Shown: positions 24,071-32,942 of the stretch, one piece after another | Layout: the number at the start of each line of letters is the position of its first letter | How positions within the stretch are numbered: the stretch's first letter is position 1 | Source of the DNA: UBA6115 sp050952935 | Lineage (GTDB): Bacteria > Bacillota > Clostridia > Christensenellales > Aristaeellaceae | Length of the DNA stretch: 64,000 bases | Direction of reading: 5' to 3' | NCBI GenBank assembly: GCA_050952935.1 | Contig: JBMNLS010000001.1 | Span: 1,488,001 to 1,552,000, forward strand | The notes under the pieces: generated by a model | What the model was told of the DNA's origin: nothing | The model's database searches: none | What the model saw: only the letters and a program-made list of their open reading frames with translations | Position numbers and translations under genes: made by a program

Positions 24071-25248
24071 TGTAGGAGTGTCAAACATAGGTAACACATT
24101 GGGTACAATTCTGGCAGCAGCCCGGTGTCAAGGGAAAGGTGGAGATTTGCGGAGCAAATACTACCTGACCTTGACACCGCTTCCCTGGTAGAATCCGGGG
24201 CGGCTCAATGACCCACCATTGAGCCCTAGTTACATCACCCCCTGATACAGGTCCAGCACTTCGTTGGGCGATTTCATCCCAAGACAGGTCATGATGTAAT
24301 CATTCGATGCAGCCTGGTACCTGGCTAACTGACTTCTTCCATCCTCCAAGCTGTACATTCGCATCTTCCTGTAAAACCTCATCTCATCTGTTCGGTGCTG
24401 ACGCTCAACCTTTCCGTTGTGACGGGGGGTGGCGATCCGGATGCGATGGTACGCTATCCCCATCTCCTGCAATGCCTGCTCAAACAACGTCTTGTGTTTG
24501 GATTTGGTGACCAGCAGCGCATTGGTGAACTCCGTCCCATTGTCTGTCTGGATCGTCCGGATGGGGAAGGGTGAGCGCCTCACCAACTTCTCCAGAAAGT
24601 CCCGCGCGCTGTAGGTGCTGTGTTCATCGTACATCTCCCTGAATGTCCAGCGGCTGCATTCATCCTTGGCCGTGAACTGATAGTATTTCCCGCCATCCGA
24701 CACACAGTATGACGGCACATACTTCACATCCAACCGCACTTTCTGGCCCGGATAGTCAGCACGCTGGTATGGTTTGGGTTTGCGCGCCTTTCGCTTTTCC
24801 CCGATAGGTTTCCCCAGCAGCCTGGCCACTGTCCGTTTGAAGCAGCTATAACTTCGCGTGTATCCGTAGTTCTTAGCCTTTTGGTATCCCAGAAGAAGAT
24901 CTTCACGGTACTGCCTTCCATAGCGCTTTACCAGCTTCTCCTCGCTCCGGCTTTGTCTGCGAAGGCTGGTGTGCGGACTTCGCTTGCGCTCCACCAGGCT
25001 TTGCCACGTTCCATCCCAGCGCTTCCGCCATTTCCATACGCATTTCCGGCTTACATGGTAACGAATTGAGGTCTTGGTCAATCCATGATCCTGACAATAC
25101 AGCATCATCTGTTGACGCCAGTGCGCATCCTGAGTTAATTTGTTCATGCAGAGAGCTCCTTCAGTAGTTTTGTTTGGAGGAAAACCATTCTACCAAAGTC
25201 TCTCTGCTTCCTTACCCCTAAGTGCTACCTAAGTATCATACCTCAACA
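24071..25248 (-). mobile_element. IS481-type insertion sequence
   Basis: A 1178-bp element with imperfect 28-bp inverted ends (24071-24098 and complement of 25221-25248; 20 of 28 identical, sharing TGT at the tip and TAGGTA inside). It holds one transposase on the minus strand and, after it, a hairpin at 24202-24225 (GGCTCAATG/CATTGAGCC) that can end its transcript or block read-through. No target duplication is evident. Confidence 0.75.
24230..25147 (-). CDS. IS481-family transposase (integrase core domain)
   Basis: 305 residues. The N-terminal helix-turn-helix (GLTKTSIRYHVSRKCVWKW) is followed by a basic linker and an rve-type DDE core: Asp in VRLDVKYVP (near 137), Asp in IQTDNGTEF (near 197) and Glu in HNGKVERQHRTDE (near 245). 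The frame is intact. It is bounded by the inverted ends described for the element. Position between a tRNA cluster and a T-box gene is consistent with insertion into a neutral gap. Confidence 0.92.
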   Translation of the reverse strand: MNKLTQDAHWRQQMMLYCQDHGLTKTSIRYHVSRKCVWKWRKRWDGTWQSLVERKRSPHTSLRRQSRSEEKLVKRYGRQYREDLLLGYQKAKNYGYTRSYSCFKRTVARLLGKPIGEKRKARKPKPYQRADYPGQKVRLDVKYVPSYCVSDGGKYYQFTAKDECSRWTFREMYDEHSTYSARDFLEKLVRRSPFPIRTIQTDNGTEFTNALLVTKSKHKTLFEQALQEMGIAYHRIRIATPRHNGKVERQHRTDEMRFYRKMRMYSLEDGRSQLARYQAASNDYIMTCLGMKSPNEVLDLYQGVM

Positions 25249-25275
25249 TTTTTTTGTTGTTATTATTGCAAGCGC

Positions 25276-25304
25276 TTTACAAATCGGGCTTTGTGGTGCA
25301 TAAT
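25276..25304 (+). promoter_or_regulatory. Promoter of the ileS T-box leader
   Basis: TTTACA, 17-nt spacer, CATAAT, ending 7 nt before the first T-box leader bases. It begins 28 bp after the IS481-type element ends. Confidence 0.65.
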
Positions 25305-25310
25305 AGTCGA

Positions 25311-25510
25311 GCAATGATGGGGACGGGCGAGGAAAAGCCCTGAAGCGAGCCGGGGAGGGTGGAAGCCCGGCGGGAACAGCCCTTTGCCGGATCACCCCGG
25401 AGCATGGCCTAATCCGCCACGGCGGCCCCCGTTATCAGGCAGAAGCGGGCGCAGTGCGCCAACTTGGGTGGTACCGCGGTCATCCGTCCCAAAGGGGCGG
25501 TATTTTTTTG
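25311..25510 (+). ncRNA. T-box leader (isoleucine-specific) controlling ileS
   Basis: Stem I features (GAGCCGGGG...GGTGGAAGCCCGG) lead to a specifier region with ATC at 25391-25393 followed by ACCCCGGAGC, the usual context of the specifier codon; ATC reads isoleucine. The T-box bulge sequence GGGTGGTACCGCG is at 25466-25478. An intrinsic terminator CCGTCCC-AAA-GGGGCGG with TATTTTTTTG follows (25484-25510). Uncharged tRNA-Ile would bind, form the antiterminator and allow ileS expression. Confidence 0.95.
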
Positions 25511-25524
25511 TTTGGAGGAAACGC

Positions 25525-28500
25525 ATGTATCAAAAAGTGTCCACAGACATGGATTTTGTCTCTCGGGAAAAGGAGATCGCCCGGTTCTGGAAAGAGCAGG
25601 GCATCATGGAAAAAGTCCTTGCCCATAATCAGGGGAAGGAACGTTTCACCTTTTATGAGGGTCCGCCCACGGCCAACGGAAAGCCCCACATCGGCCATGT
25701 GATCACCCGGGCCATGAAGGATCTGATCCCCCGCTATCACGCGATGAAGGGAAAGGATGTTTTCCGCATCGGGGGCTGGGACACCCATGGCTTGCCGGTG
25801 GAGCTGGAGGTGGAAAAGAAACTGGGCCTTGATGGCAAGGATCAGATTGAGGCCTTTGGCATTGAGCCATTTATCCAGGAGTGCAAGAAGTCCGTCTGGA
25901 AGTATAAGCAGGAGTGGGAGGAGATGTCTGACCGCCTGGCCTTCTGGGTGGATATGGACAAGGCCTATGTCACCTATTATGACAGCTATATCGAATCGGT
26001 GTGGTGGAGCCTGAAACAGATCGCCGAAAAAGGCCTGCTCTACCAGGGCCATAAGGTGGTGCCTTATTGCGCCCGCTGTGGCACGGCTCTTTCCAGCCAT
26101 GAGGTGGCCCAGGGCTATCAGGAGGTGGAGGAGTATTCCGCTTTTGTGCGCTTCCCGGTGAAGGGGGAGGAAAACACCTACCTGCTGGCCTGGACCACCA
26201 CGCCCTGGACGCTGCCCTCCAACGTGGCGCTGTGCGTGAACGCGAAGGAAGAATACTGCCGCTTCACCCTGGACGGGGACAGCATGATCATGGCCACTGC
26301 CCTTATCCCTACCCTGTTTTCAGATGAACAGCGCGCCGCCATGACAAATAAAACCTTTTTGAAGGGCGAAGCCCTGCTGGGCATGGAATATGAACCCCTG
26401 TGGCAGCTGGCAAACGTCCGGGAGAAGGCCTGGTATGTGGTGGCGGATGACTATGTGTCCCTGAGCGACGGCACGGGCATTGTGCACATCGCCCCGGCGT
26501 TTGGTGAGGATGATGCCCGCATTGGCCGCGAGACCGGGCTGCCTTTTGTGCAGCTGGTGGACACCCAGGGCCGCTTTGTGGAAAACACCCCTTGGGAGGG
26601 CGTGTTCATCAAAGAGGCTGACCCGCTGATTTTAACAGAGCTGAAGGAGCGGGGCTTGCTGTTAAAGCGGGCGCTGTACACCCATAACTATCCCCATTGC
26701 TGGCGCTGCAAAACGCCGCTGATGTACTATGCCCGCGCCGGCTGGTTTATCCGCATGACCCAGGTGAAGGATTCGTTGGTGGCCAACAACCGCTCCATCA
26801 ACTGGTATCCGGAGAACATCAAAGAAGGCCGCATGGGCAACTTTGTGGAAAACGTGGTGGATTGGGCCTTATCCCGGGAGCGCTACTGGGGCACGCCGCT
26901 TCCGGTGTGGATGTGTGAAAACGGACATATGCATGTGGCAGGCAGCCGCAGAGAGCTGGAAGAGATGAGCGTCACCCCTCTTAGCCAGGAAGTGTTGCCC
27001 GAACTCCACCGCCCCTATATTGACCGGGTGGTGCTCAGGTGCCCCGAGTGCGGGGAGGATATGCACCGCACCCCGGAGGTGATTGACTGCTGGTATGACT
27101 CGGGCGCCATGCCCTTTGCCCAGTGGCATTATCCCTTTGAGAACAAAAAGGAGTTTGAGGAGCGTTTCCCGGCTGACTTTATTTCTGAAGCCGTGGACCA
27201 GACCCGGGGATGGTTCTATTCCCTTCTGGCCATCAGCACTCTGGTGTTTGAACAGTCTTCCTACAAAAACTGCCTGGTGCTGGGTCATGTGCAGGATAAG
27301 GACGGGCGCAAAATGTCCAAACATCTGGGCAATGTGGTGGATCCCTGGAGCGTGATCAACAAGCAGGGCACGGATGCCGTGCGCTGGTATTTCTACACCG
27401 CGGGCGCGCCCTGGCTGCCCAGCCGTTTTTATGATGACGCGGTGAGCGAGGTGCAGCGCCGTTTTATGGGCACCCTGTGGAACACCTATGCCTTTTATAT
27501 TCTGTATGCGGATATTGATGGCTTTGTGCCAAAGGATCACCCCGTGGAGCGTTCAGAGCTGACGCTGATGGACCGCTGGATTCTAAGCCGCTTGCACACT
27601 ACCATCAAGCTGGTGGATGAGGGCTTGGCCAACTACCGCATCCCAGAAAGTGCCGGCGCCATCAACGATCTGGTGGATGACCTGTCCAACTGGTATGTGA
27701 GGCGCGGCCGCGCCCGCTTCTGGGGCAAGGGCATGGCGGGGGATAAAAAAGCCGCTTTTGCCACGCTGTATACGGTTTTAGAAACTATCAGCCGCCTGAC
27801 CGCGCCCTTTACGCCTTTCATGGCGGAGGCCATGTATCAGAACATGGTGCGCTCAGTGGATAAAACGGCCCCTGAATCTGTGCATCTGTGTGATTTCCCG
27901 GTGTATGACGCCTCCTGCGTTGACCTGGATATGAAGCGGCAGATGAAAGCCCTGCTGGAAGTGATCCAGCTGGGCCGTGCCTGCCGCAACCTTGCCAGCC
28001 TCAAGGTGCGCCAGCCTGTGGCCAAAATCCTGGTGCGGGGCGCCGCCTTTGATGAGGTGTATGGGGAGCTTGCCCGGGATGAGCTGAATGTGAAGGAAGT
28101 GGTGTTCACCGATGACGCTTCCGCTTTTACCGGCTATAAGCTTAAGCCCCAGCTGCGCACCCTGGGCCCGCGCTTTGGGAAAAAGCTTGGCCAGGTCAGC
28201 AAACTGCTGGCGGAAACTGACGGCGGGGATGCCGTGGCCGCCTTTGAGCGGGGTGAAAGCCTGGCGCTAAACTTGGACGGGGAGAAGATCACCCTCAGCC
28301 GGGATGATGTTTTGGTGGAAACCGCCCAGAAAGAAGGCCTGGTCTCTCTGGAAGAGCGGGGCGTGACGGTGGCGCTTGACACGGTGCTCAACGATGAACT
28401 GATCAGCGAGGGCTATGCCAGGGAGGTGATCAGCAAGCTGCAGACCATGCGCAAGGACGCCGGATTTGAGGTGACTGACCGGGTGCATGTGCGCTATGAG

Positions 28501-28662
28501 GCGGATACGGAAGTGTCCCAGGCCCTAACGGAATGGGGTGAAATGGTGTGCGCTGTAGTGCTCGCCGTTTCACTGGAGGAGGGCAAGCCCCTAGAGGACG
28601 CTTTTACCCAGAGCTGGGATATCAATGGGAAAAACGCGACGCTGAGCGTGGTTAGGGTTTAA
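25525..28662 (+). CDS. ileS: Isoleucyl-tRNA synthetase
   Basis: A 1045-residue class I synthetase charging tRNA-Ile. HIGH motif in PPTANGKPHIGHV (55-58), the GWDTHGLPVE motif, an editing (CP1) domain with TTTPWTLPSN, the KMSKS-type loop DKDGRKMSKHLGN (near 597), an anticodon-binding domain and a long C-terminal part (DELNVKEVVF). The length and these signature variants fit the eukaryote-like type 2 IleS, a group that includes mupirocin-tolerant enzymes; that property here is inference. The ATG has GGAGG 7 nt upstream and lies 14 bp after the T-box terminator. Confidence 0.96.
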   Translation: MYQKVSTDMDFVSREKEIARFWKEQGIMEKVLAHNQGKERFTFYEGPPTANGKPHIGHVITRAMKDLIPRYHAMKGKDVFRIGGWDTHGLPVELEVEKKLGLDGKDQIEAFGIEPFIQECKKSVWKYKQEWEEMSDRLAFWVDMDKAYVTYYDSYIESVWWSLKQIAEKGLLYQGHKVVPYCARCGTALSSHEVAQGYQEVEEYSAFVRFPVKGEENTYLLAWTTTPWTLPSNVALCVNAKEEYCRFTLDGDSMIMATALIPTLFSDEQRAAMTNKTFLKGEALLGMEYEPLWQLANVREKAWYVVADDYVSLSDGTGIVHIAPAFGEDDARIGRETGLPFVQLVDTQGRFVENTPWEGVFIKEADPLILTELKERGLLLKRALYTHNYPHCWRCKTPLMYYARAGWFIRMTQVKDSLVANNRSINWYPENIKEGRMGNFVENVVDWALSRERYWGTPLPVWMCENGHMHVAGSRRELEEMSVTPLSQEVLPELHRPYIDRVVLRCPECGEDMHRTPEVIDCWYDSGAMPFAQWHYPFENKKEFEERFPADFISEAVDQTRGWFYSLLAISTLVFEQSSYKNCLVLGHVQDKDGRKMSKHLGNVVDPWSVINKQGTDAVRWYFYTAGAPWLPSRFYDDAVSEVQRRFMGTLWNTYAFYILYADIDGFVPKDHPVERSELTLMDRWILSRLHTTIKLVDEGLANYRIPESAGAINDLVDDLSNWYVRRGRARFWGKGMAGDKKAAFATLYTVLETISRLTAPFTPFMAEAMYQNMVRSVDKTAPESVHLCDFPVYDASCVDLDMKRQMKALLEVIQLGRACRNLASLKVRQPVAKILVRGAAFDEVYGELARDELNVKEVVFTDDASAFTGYKLKPQLRTLGPRFGKKLGQVSKLLAETDGGDAVAAFERGESLALNLDGEKITLSRDDVLVETAQKEGLVSLEERGVTVALDTVLNDELISEGYAREVISKLQTMRKDAGFEVTDRVHVRYEADTEVSQALTEWGEMVCAVVLAVSLEEGKPLEDAFTQSWDINGKNATLSVVRV

Positions 28663-28752
28663 TCCTAAACTAAACAACAGGCATGAATGCCTGAACACGC
28701 AAGATGGAAGGACCATCTGCGATTCAAATTATTATCAGGAGGAACTATCATT

Positions 28753-29241
28753 ATGAAACGGATTCTATCTTTGGCTTTAGTGCTGTGCCTGTTTGTGGTT
28801 TTCCCTGCATCCATGGAAACGGATGCCTTTACCTCTGCCTCTGTGACCGATCATTATTGCGATTTTGCCCTGACAGGCGAAGCGCTGATGACGGCTGTCA
28901 ACGGACACTCCGGTTTTTACCTGGTGTCCACCACCAATCCTGACGGTTCACCCAATGCTGCCTATTTCATTTTTGGCATGAAGGAACTGAAGGGCAAATA
29001 CTATGTGCAGCTTGGCCTGGCGGAGAACCAGTCCAAGCAGAACCTCCTGCGGAAGAAGCAGGGTGTCGCCGTTTATGCAGCTACTCCTGGCACTGGTGCT
29101 GAGGATAAACCCTATGCCGTGGCCGGAGCCCGCATCCGCTTTGTGCTGGTTGAGGACGAAGCTCTTGTGAACGAGTTAAAGGGTGATTCCAAGTACACGC
29201 CTCTGTTTGCGGAAATTACCGAGGTTTTGCCTTTAGGATAA
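28753..29241 (+). CDS. Secreted small protein with FMN-binding split-barrel (PNPOx-like) fold
   Basis: 162 residues. A signal peptide (MKRILSLALVLCLFVVFPAS) is followed by a domain with the pattern LVSTTNPDGSPNAAYF, FGMKELKGKYYVQLGL, SKQNLLRKKQGVAVYA and ARIRFVLVED, which matches the core of pyridoxamine-phosphate-oxidase-like flavin-binding barrels (G-x-P-N in the first strand pair). Export is unusual for that fold. The function is unknown; a redox or small-molecule binding role is speculation. The start follows AGGAGG at 9 nt; an upstream in-frame extension contains no better site. It sits 90 bp after ileS and ends in a strong terminator. Confidence 0.7.
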   Translation: MKRILSLALVLCLFVVFPASMETDAFTSASVTDHYCDFALTGEALMTAVNGHSGFYLVSTTNPDGSPNAAYFIFGMKELKGKYYVQLGLAENQSKQNLLRKKQGVAVYAATPGTGAEDKPYAVAGARIRFVLVEDEALVNELKGDSKYTPLFAEITEVLPLG

Positions 29242-29260
29242 TCATGAGAATCTAAAGAGC

Positions 29261-29300
29261 GGGGGGATGTCTTTCAAGATATCCCCCGAATTCTTGTATT
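29261..29300 (+). terminator. Terminator after the split-barrel gene
   Basis: GGGGGAT pairs with ATCCCCC around an 11-nt partly paired loop; GAATTCTTGTATTTTTCG follows. The gap from there to 29466 shows no further feature. Confidence 0.75.
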
Positions 29301-29466
29301 TTTCGTATAGTTTTTTCGGTTCTCTATTTTCTCCGTAGAGAGAATGTGGGAGCCTGGGAAAACTTTCTCTTTTAATTTTAACATTTCACGCAAGCGTAAA
29401 AATAAGCAGAGCTTAGTTCCAGTCTTCGGTAAAAACAAATCCGATGGCAGATATGCGTTATCTATA

Positions 29467-30789
29467 TTATTCTATCTTCAATGTCAGCGCCTTCTCAAAT
29501 GCTTCAATATCCTTCATGTCTTCAGCGCTGATATCGTCATCGCGCCTATCCCCAAAGTAGTCCCAGCGGGGGGAGAGGGTGATTGAATCGGGAAAAACAT
29601 TGAGTCCGGGGTAGAGAATGTCCACATGATAAGCCCAGGAGCCGTCCTTAAGCTGGCGCCGGGCGCCGGCAGATTCAAATTCCATATCGGCAAAGGCCGG
29701 GTTTTTGCCCTTGGTGGTGGGGCTGATGTTGCCGTAACGTTCCTGCAAAATAAGGGCGCTTTCTGCGGTGCCGTCGTGGGGGATGAGGTCAATGTCCATC
29801 CTGGTGGTCAGCGGAGAAAGGCTGAGGCGGTTAATACGCACAGTACAGTCCTTTAGCTTGATGTCCCGTTGCCTGGGAACCAGATCCCGAACCAGAGCCA
29901 GGCCCCGGTCGGCGTCCAGGGTAAAGGTGAGGGTGATGATGCCAGCGTCTTTCATCAGCCCTGGATATTCAGTGTACAGGGCGTTTCCCTGCTGCTCAGA
30001 ATGGCCAAAGATTTGGCCGCTGTCATCAACGGGCACATAGCCTTTATTGATCCAGGTTTTTGGGTTCAGCTGATCATGGGGGGCGATTGCAAGGCCTGTT
30101 TCCTTGACCAGGGCCATTCGTTCCTCGCGGAATGCTTTATCATCCTCATTCTCCCCTTCCTGGGGATAGAGGGAGACGTCCACCACCATTAGGGGGCCTG
30201 TGGGGCGCTGGATGGCCACCTTCACCTCTACAGGCACCTGACCTGTGAGCTGTTCCCTGGCGGCCAGGCCCACCATGCCGCCTGATACCTTCTGCCGGTC
30301 AAAGCCCTCTTCCTGAAGCCCGAAGAGCATGGGCAGCCAATCGCCATCAAAGGCGCTGAAATTGGGCCAGATATCCTCCCCTCCGGCGGTGACCGACCGC
30401 ATGGACAGCATGGCGGGCTCCTTGGGGTTCAGGTTTTGCGATTCCCAGGAGATGGCTAATTTCTCCCCGTCATAGGCGGCGCCGGTGATGCGGATGCGGA
30501 TATGATCAAATTCTTCTGTGGTGTCAATCAGCTGCATGCTGTCTTTCAGCTCCATGCTGGCTTTTTCAGGGTTTCCAATCAAAAAGTCAAGCAGCCCGGC
30601 CTGGCTTAGCGCAAGGGCAGTAAGGGTGAGCGCCATCAGGACGAAGGCGAGAATCAGGCCGGTGGATAGCTTTTTAGTCACTTTGTTCTCTCCTTTAATG
30701 CGGTGAAGCACATTGAGGCGGCCTTCCTCAGGGAACCTCACCCCATCAAGACGCTGCTTGAGCGCTTGACGAAAGGAATCCTCATGCAT
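29467..30789 (-). CDS. Membrane-anchored anti-sigma-type protein (DUF4179-like) paired with the ECF factor
   Basis: 440 residues. A short cytoplasmic N-terminus (MHEDSFRQALKQRLDGVRFP...) precedes one membrane helix (LSTGLILAFVLMALTLTALAL, near 50-70) and a large external region with all-beta character. This is the layout of anti-sigma factors with an outside sensor. The start codon overlaps the stop of the ECF sigma gene by 8 nt (30782-30789), with AAGGTGG upstream, so the two are coupled. A longer in-frame reading would lie within the sigma gene. The bound ligand is unknown. Two related pairs occur at 31432-32791 and 62577-64000. Confidence 0.72.
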   Translation of the reverse strand: MHEDSFRQALKQRLDGVRFPEEGRLNVLHRIKGENKVTKKLSTGLILAFVLMALTLTALALSQAGLLDFLIGNPEKASMELKDSMQLIDTTEEFDHIRIRITGAAYDGEKLAISWESQNLNPKEPAMLSMRSVTAGGEDIWPNFSAFDGDWLPMLFGLQEEGFDRQKVSGGMVGLAAREQLTGQVPVEVKVAIQRPTGPLMVVDVSLYPQEGENEDDKAFREERMALVKETGLAIAPHDQLNPKTWINKGYVPVDDSGQIFGHSEQQGNALYTEYPGLMKDAGIITLTFTLDADRGLALVRDLVPRQRDIKLKDCTVRINRLSLSPLTTRMDIDLIPHDGTAESALILQERYGNISPTTKGKNPAFADMEFESAGARRQLKDGSWAYHVDILYPGLNVFPDSITLSPRWDYFGDRRDDDISAEDMKDIEAFEKALTLKIE

Positions 30790-31288
30790 GGGAATACCAC
30801 CTTTCTGCGTGTAGTTTAAGGGTTTCCCGGGCTTTTTTAAGCCTGCGGTAGTAGCTGGCGCGGGAGATGCCAAGGGCCTTGCTGGCGGTGTCTGCATCCA
30901 TGTTCAGGTAATAAGCCATCAGGATCGCCTGCCTGAGGGGGAGCGGCAGCCGCATCACCTCGGAGAGCACATCGGTTTCATCCTCCGGCTGTGTGCTTGC
31001 AATGTCCGGCAAATCCTCCGGCGTGACGCGGCGGTCTACCCGCCGCCACCAGGCGCTGCGACGATAGTCTCTGCAGGTGTTCACCGCGATGCGCATCAGC
31101 CAGGCTTTTTTTTCGGGCTCTTCTCTGTCCTGAATATCGGATAGCTTTCTGAAAGCCTTTAAAAAGGCATCCTGCACGGCGTCCTGCGCCAGGTGCAGGT
31201 CTTTTAAATAAACGAAGCAAATCCGCATCAGGTCATCCCCATGGGCCCGGATGAGCCTGTCCAGCTCCATGGCCCTGTTGTCTTCCAC
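30782..31288 (-). CDS. ECF-type RNA polymerase sigma factor
   Basis: 168 residues with only sigma regions 2 and 4. Region 2: HGDDLMRICFVYLKDLHLAQDAVQDAFLKAFRKL and KKAWLMRIAVNTCRDYRR (quoted in parts). Region 4: LPLPLRQAILMAYYLNMDADTASKALGISRASYYRRLKKAR, where the helix-turn-helix is clear. The GTG at 31288 has GGGAGG 7 nt upstream; the ATG 18 nt earlier overlaps that site. It is translationally coupled to the membrane protein downstream and divergent from a paralogous sigma gene at 31432. Target genes are unknown. Confidence 0.88.
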   Translation of the reverse strand: MEDNRAMELDRLIRAHGDDLMRICFVYLKDLHLAQDAVQDAFLKAFRKLSDIQDREEPEKKAWLMRIAVNTCRDYRRSAWWRRVDRRVTPEDLPDIASTQPEDETDVLSEVMRLPLPLRQAILMAYYLNMDADTASKALGISRASYYRRLKKARETLKLHAERWYSHA

Positions 31289-31379
31289 GCGCCCACCTCC
31301 CTTCACCTAATTAACGATGGCGGAGAGAAAATCGTCTCATTCCATGATACACTGTGGCAGGAAATTATTTGCGTAAAAT

Positions 31380-31406
31380 GGAACGCCGGGGAACAGTGCC
31401 CCCGTC
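31380..31406 (+). promoter_or_regulatory. Possible ECF-type promoter of the 31432 sigma gene
   Basis: GGAAC (31380-31384), 18-nt spacer, CGTC (31403-31406), resembling the GGAAC/CGTC pattern used by many ECF sigma factors; autoregulation would be expected. The spacer is one or two longer than usual. The region facing the opposite gene carries a similar leader: TTAGGTGAAGGGAGGTG versus ATAGGTGAAAGGGGGTG. Confidence 0.45.
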
Positions 31407-31431
31407 TATATAGGTGAAAGGGGGTGAGCGG

Positions 31432-31953
31432 ATGGATTTTGCAGAGGTACCATGCAAAGTCCGGGAGGAGCGGATCAGCCGCATCATGACGCAATATGGC
31501 CGTGAGCTGAAACGGATGTGCTATATGTACCTGAAGGATCAGGCTTTGGCTGAGGACGCCGTGCAGGACACCTTCCTGAAAGCCTACAAAGCCCTGAATG
31601 ATTTCCGGGAGGAAAGCAGTGAAAAAACCTGGCTGATGCGCATCGCGGTGAACACCTGCAAGGATTATCTGCGCACTGCCTGGTTTAGACGGGTGGATAG
31701 AAGAAGGACGCTGGATGAACTGCCTGAACAAGGCCACGAGCCCCAGATGCCTGACCCTACTGTGATGCAGGAGATCATGTCTTTATCTGCCAAGCATTGT
31801 GAGGTCATCCTGCTGCGCTACTACCAGGAGATGGAGATTGCGGACATCGTGGCCGCATTGAACTTGCCCGAAGGCACGGTAAAGTCACGCCTTGCCCGTG
31901 CCCGGGAAAAATTGGCAACGAAGCTTGAAAGGTGGTATTTCGATGAAGAGTAA
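31432..31953 (+). CDS. ECF-type RNA polymerase sigma factor
   Basis: 173 residues. Region 2 includes MCYMYLKDQALAEDAVQDTF and EKTWLMRIAVNTCKDYLRT; region 4 has CEVILLRYYQEMEIADIVAA followed by LNLPEGTVKSRLARAREKL. It is clearly paralogous to the divergent gene at 30782-31288. AAAGGGGG lies 7 nt before the chosen ATG. Its end overlaps the following anti-sigma gene by 11 nt. Region 4 keeps the canonical EGTVKSRLARAR, unlike the divergent gene (SRASYYRRLKKAR). Confidence 0.9.
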   Translation: MDFAEVPCKVREERISRIMTQYGRELKRMCYMYLKDQALAEDAVQDTFLKAYKALNDFREESSEKTWLMRIAVNTCKDYLRTAWFRRVDRRRTLDELPEQGHEPQMPDPTVMQEIMSLSAKHCEVILLRYYQEMEIADIVAALNLPEGTVKSRLARAREKLATKLERWYFDEE

Positions 31954-32791
31954 AGTGAAACCAATCCTCGACAGCCAGCTTTCAGCGATTGACTGGACGC
32001 CGGAGGATACCCTGAACATGCTTCGGCAGATGAGAGGAGAAACCAAGGTGAAAAAGAAATTGTCATGGGCGCTGGCGCTGGCCCTGGCCATTGTGCTGCT
32101 GGCCGTATCCGCCCTGGCGGTGGGCCTGTGGAAGAACTACTATGACAAGATGGCATATAACGAGGGCGAGATCGGCTGCTTTGACTCCTGGAGCGGGGAG
32201 AAGCGGGCGGAGTATGTGCTGGCGATGCAGGAAGAAGGCATCGATTTTGACCAGCGACAGATCGACAAGCTTAAAAGCAACAAAATCAATGATGCTGAAA
32301 AGGCAAAAATCGCCACGAAGCTGATTTTGAACAAATATCCCGGCATGCGGGAGGACACCATCACCGCCATCTCTATTTTAGAGGCGGAAAAGGGCCCCCT
32401 GCCCAACTGGTCCATGGAGGACAAAGCCGCCTACACCCAAATGCTGATAAAAACAAAAACTCTGGGCAGTGATGAGGAGATGTACTGGCTGCCCGGGGAT
32501 AAGGACATCCCTCTGGAAAGGGCGGTTAGCATCGCCAATGAGGCTATCAAAAAGGAGCATGGTGAAACAGAAGAAAACCTGAAAACCATGACGCTGTATG
32601 CCGACCTGCGCAGCTATGCCGATCAGCAGGAGCACCGCACTTGGCATGTGTATTACATGCAGAAGGGGGCGGACGTCTATGACGCACCCAGCGAGTACAG
32701 CGTGTGGATTAAGGCGGATAACGGCGAGGTGGAGTCCGTGGAGGCTCACGCCCGGCAGCTGGAGGAAGCGAAGAAAGATGCTTTGCCTTGA
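31943..32791 (+). CDS. Putative membrane anti-sigma factor coupled to the ECF sigma gene
   Basis: 282 residues: a cytoplasmic stretch (MKSKVKPILDSQLSAIDWTPE...), one membrane helix (LSWALALALAIVLLAVSALAV, near 37-57) and an external domain. The latter contains IPLERAVSIANEAIKKEHG and, later, WHVYYMQKG and YSVWIKADNGEVESVEAH, resembling PepSY-like repeats. The overlap with the sigma stop indicates coupled translation. The N-terminal segment before the helix (LNMLRQMRGETKVKKKLS) parallels that of the divergent protein (LNVLHRIKGENKVTKKLS), evidence for duplication of the whole pair, while the external domains are unrelated. Confidence 0.72.
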   Translation: MKSKVKPILDSQLSAIDWTPEDTLNMLRQMRGETKVKKKLSWALALALAIVLLAVSALAVGLWKNYYDKMAYNEGEIGCFDSWSGEKRAEYVLAMQEEGIDFDQRQIDKLKSNKINDAEKAKIATKLILNKYPGMREDTITAISILEAEKGPLPNWSMEDKAAYTQMLIKTKTLGSDEEMYWLPGDKDIPLERAVSIANEAIKKEHGETEENLKTMTLYADLRSYADQQEHRTWHVYYMQKGADVYDAPSEYSVWIKADNGEVESVEAHARQLEEAKKDALP

Positions 32792-32942
32792 GCATATCCT
32801 GTAAATATGACCTGGGCTGCACCACAATTTAATTCATTCGACGATTTTTTCATACAGCTGTTGAGTTTCTAACAGCACACTCTGTCCGACATATATGACT
32901 AGCTTACAGAAGTAAAAGAATAGCAAAATGTATTTTTTTACC

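Noticed and set aside
24202..24225. Hairpin GGCTCAATG/CATTGAGCC as an independent regulatory RNA
   Set aside because: It lies inside the IS481-type element just after the transposase stop and is better explained as the element's own terminator or read-through block.
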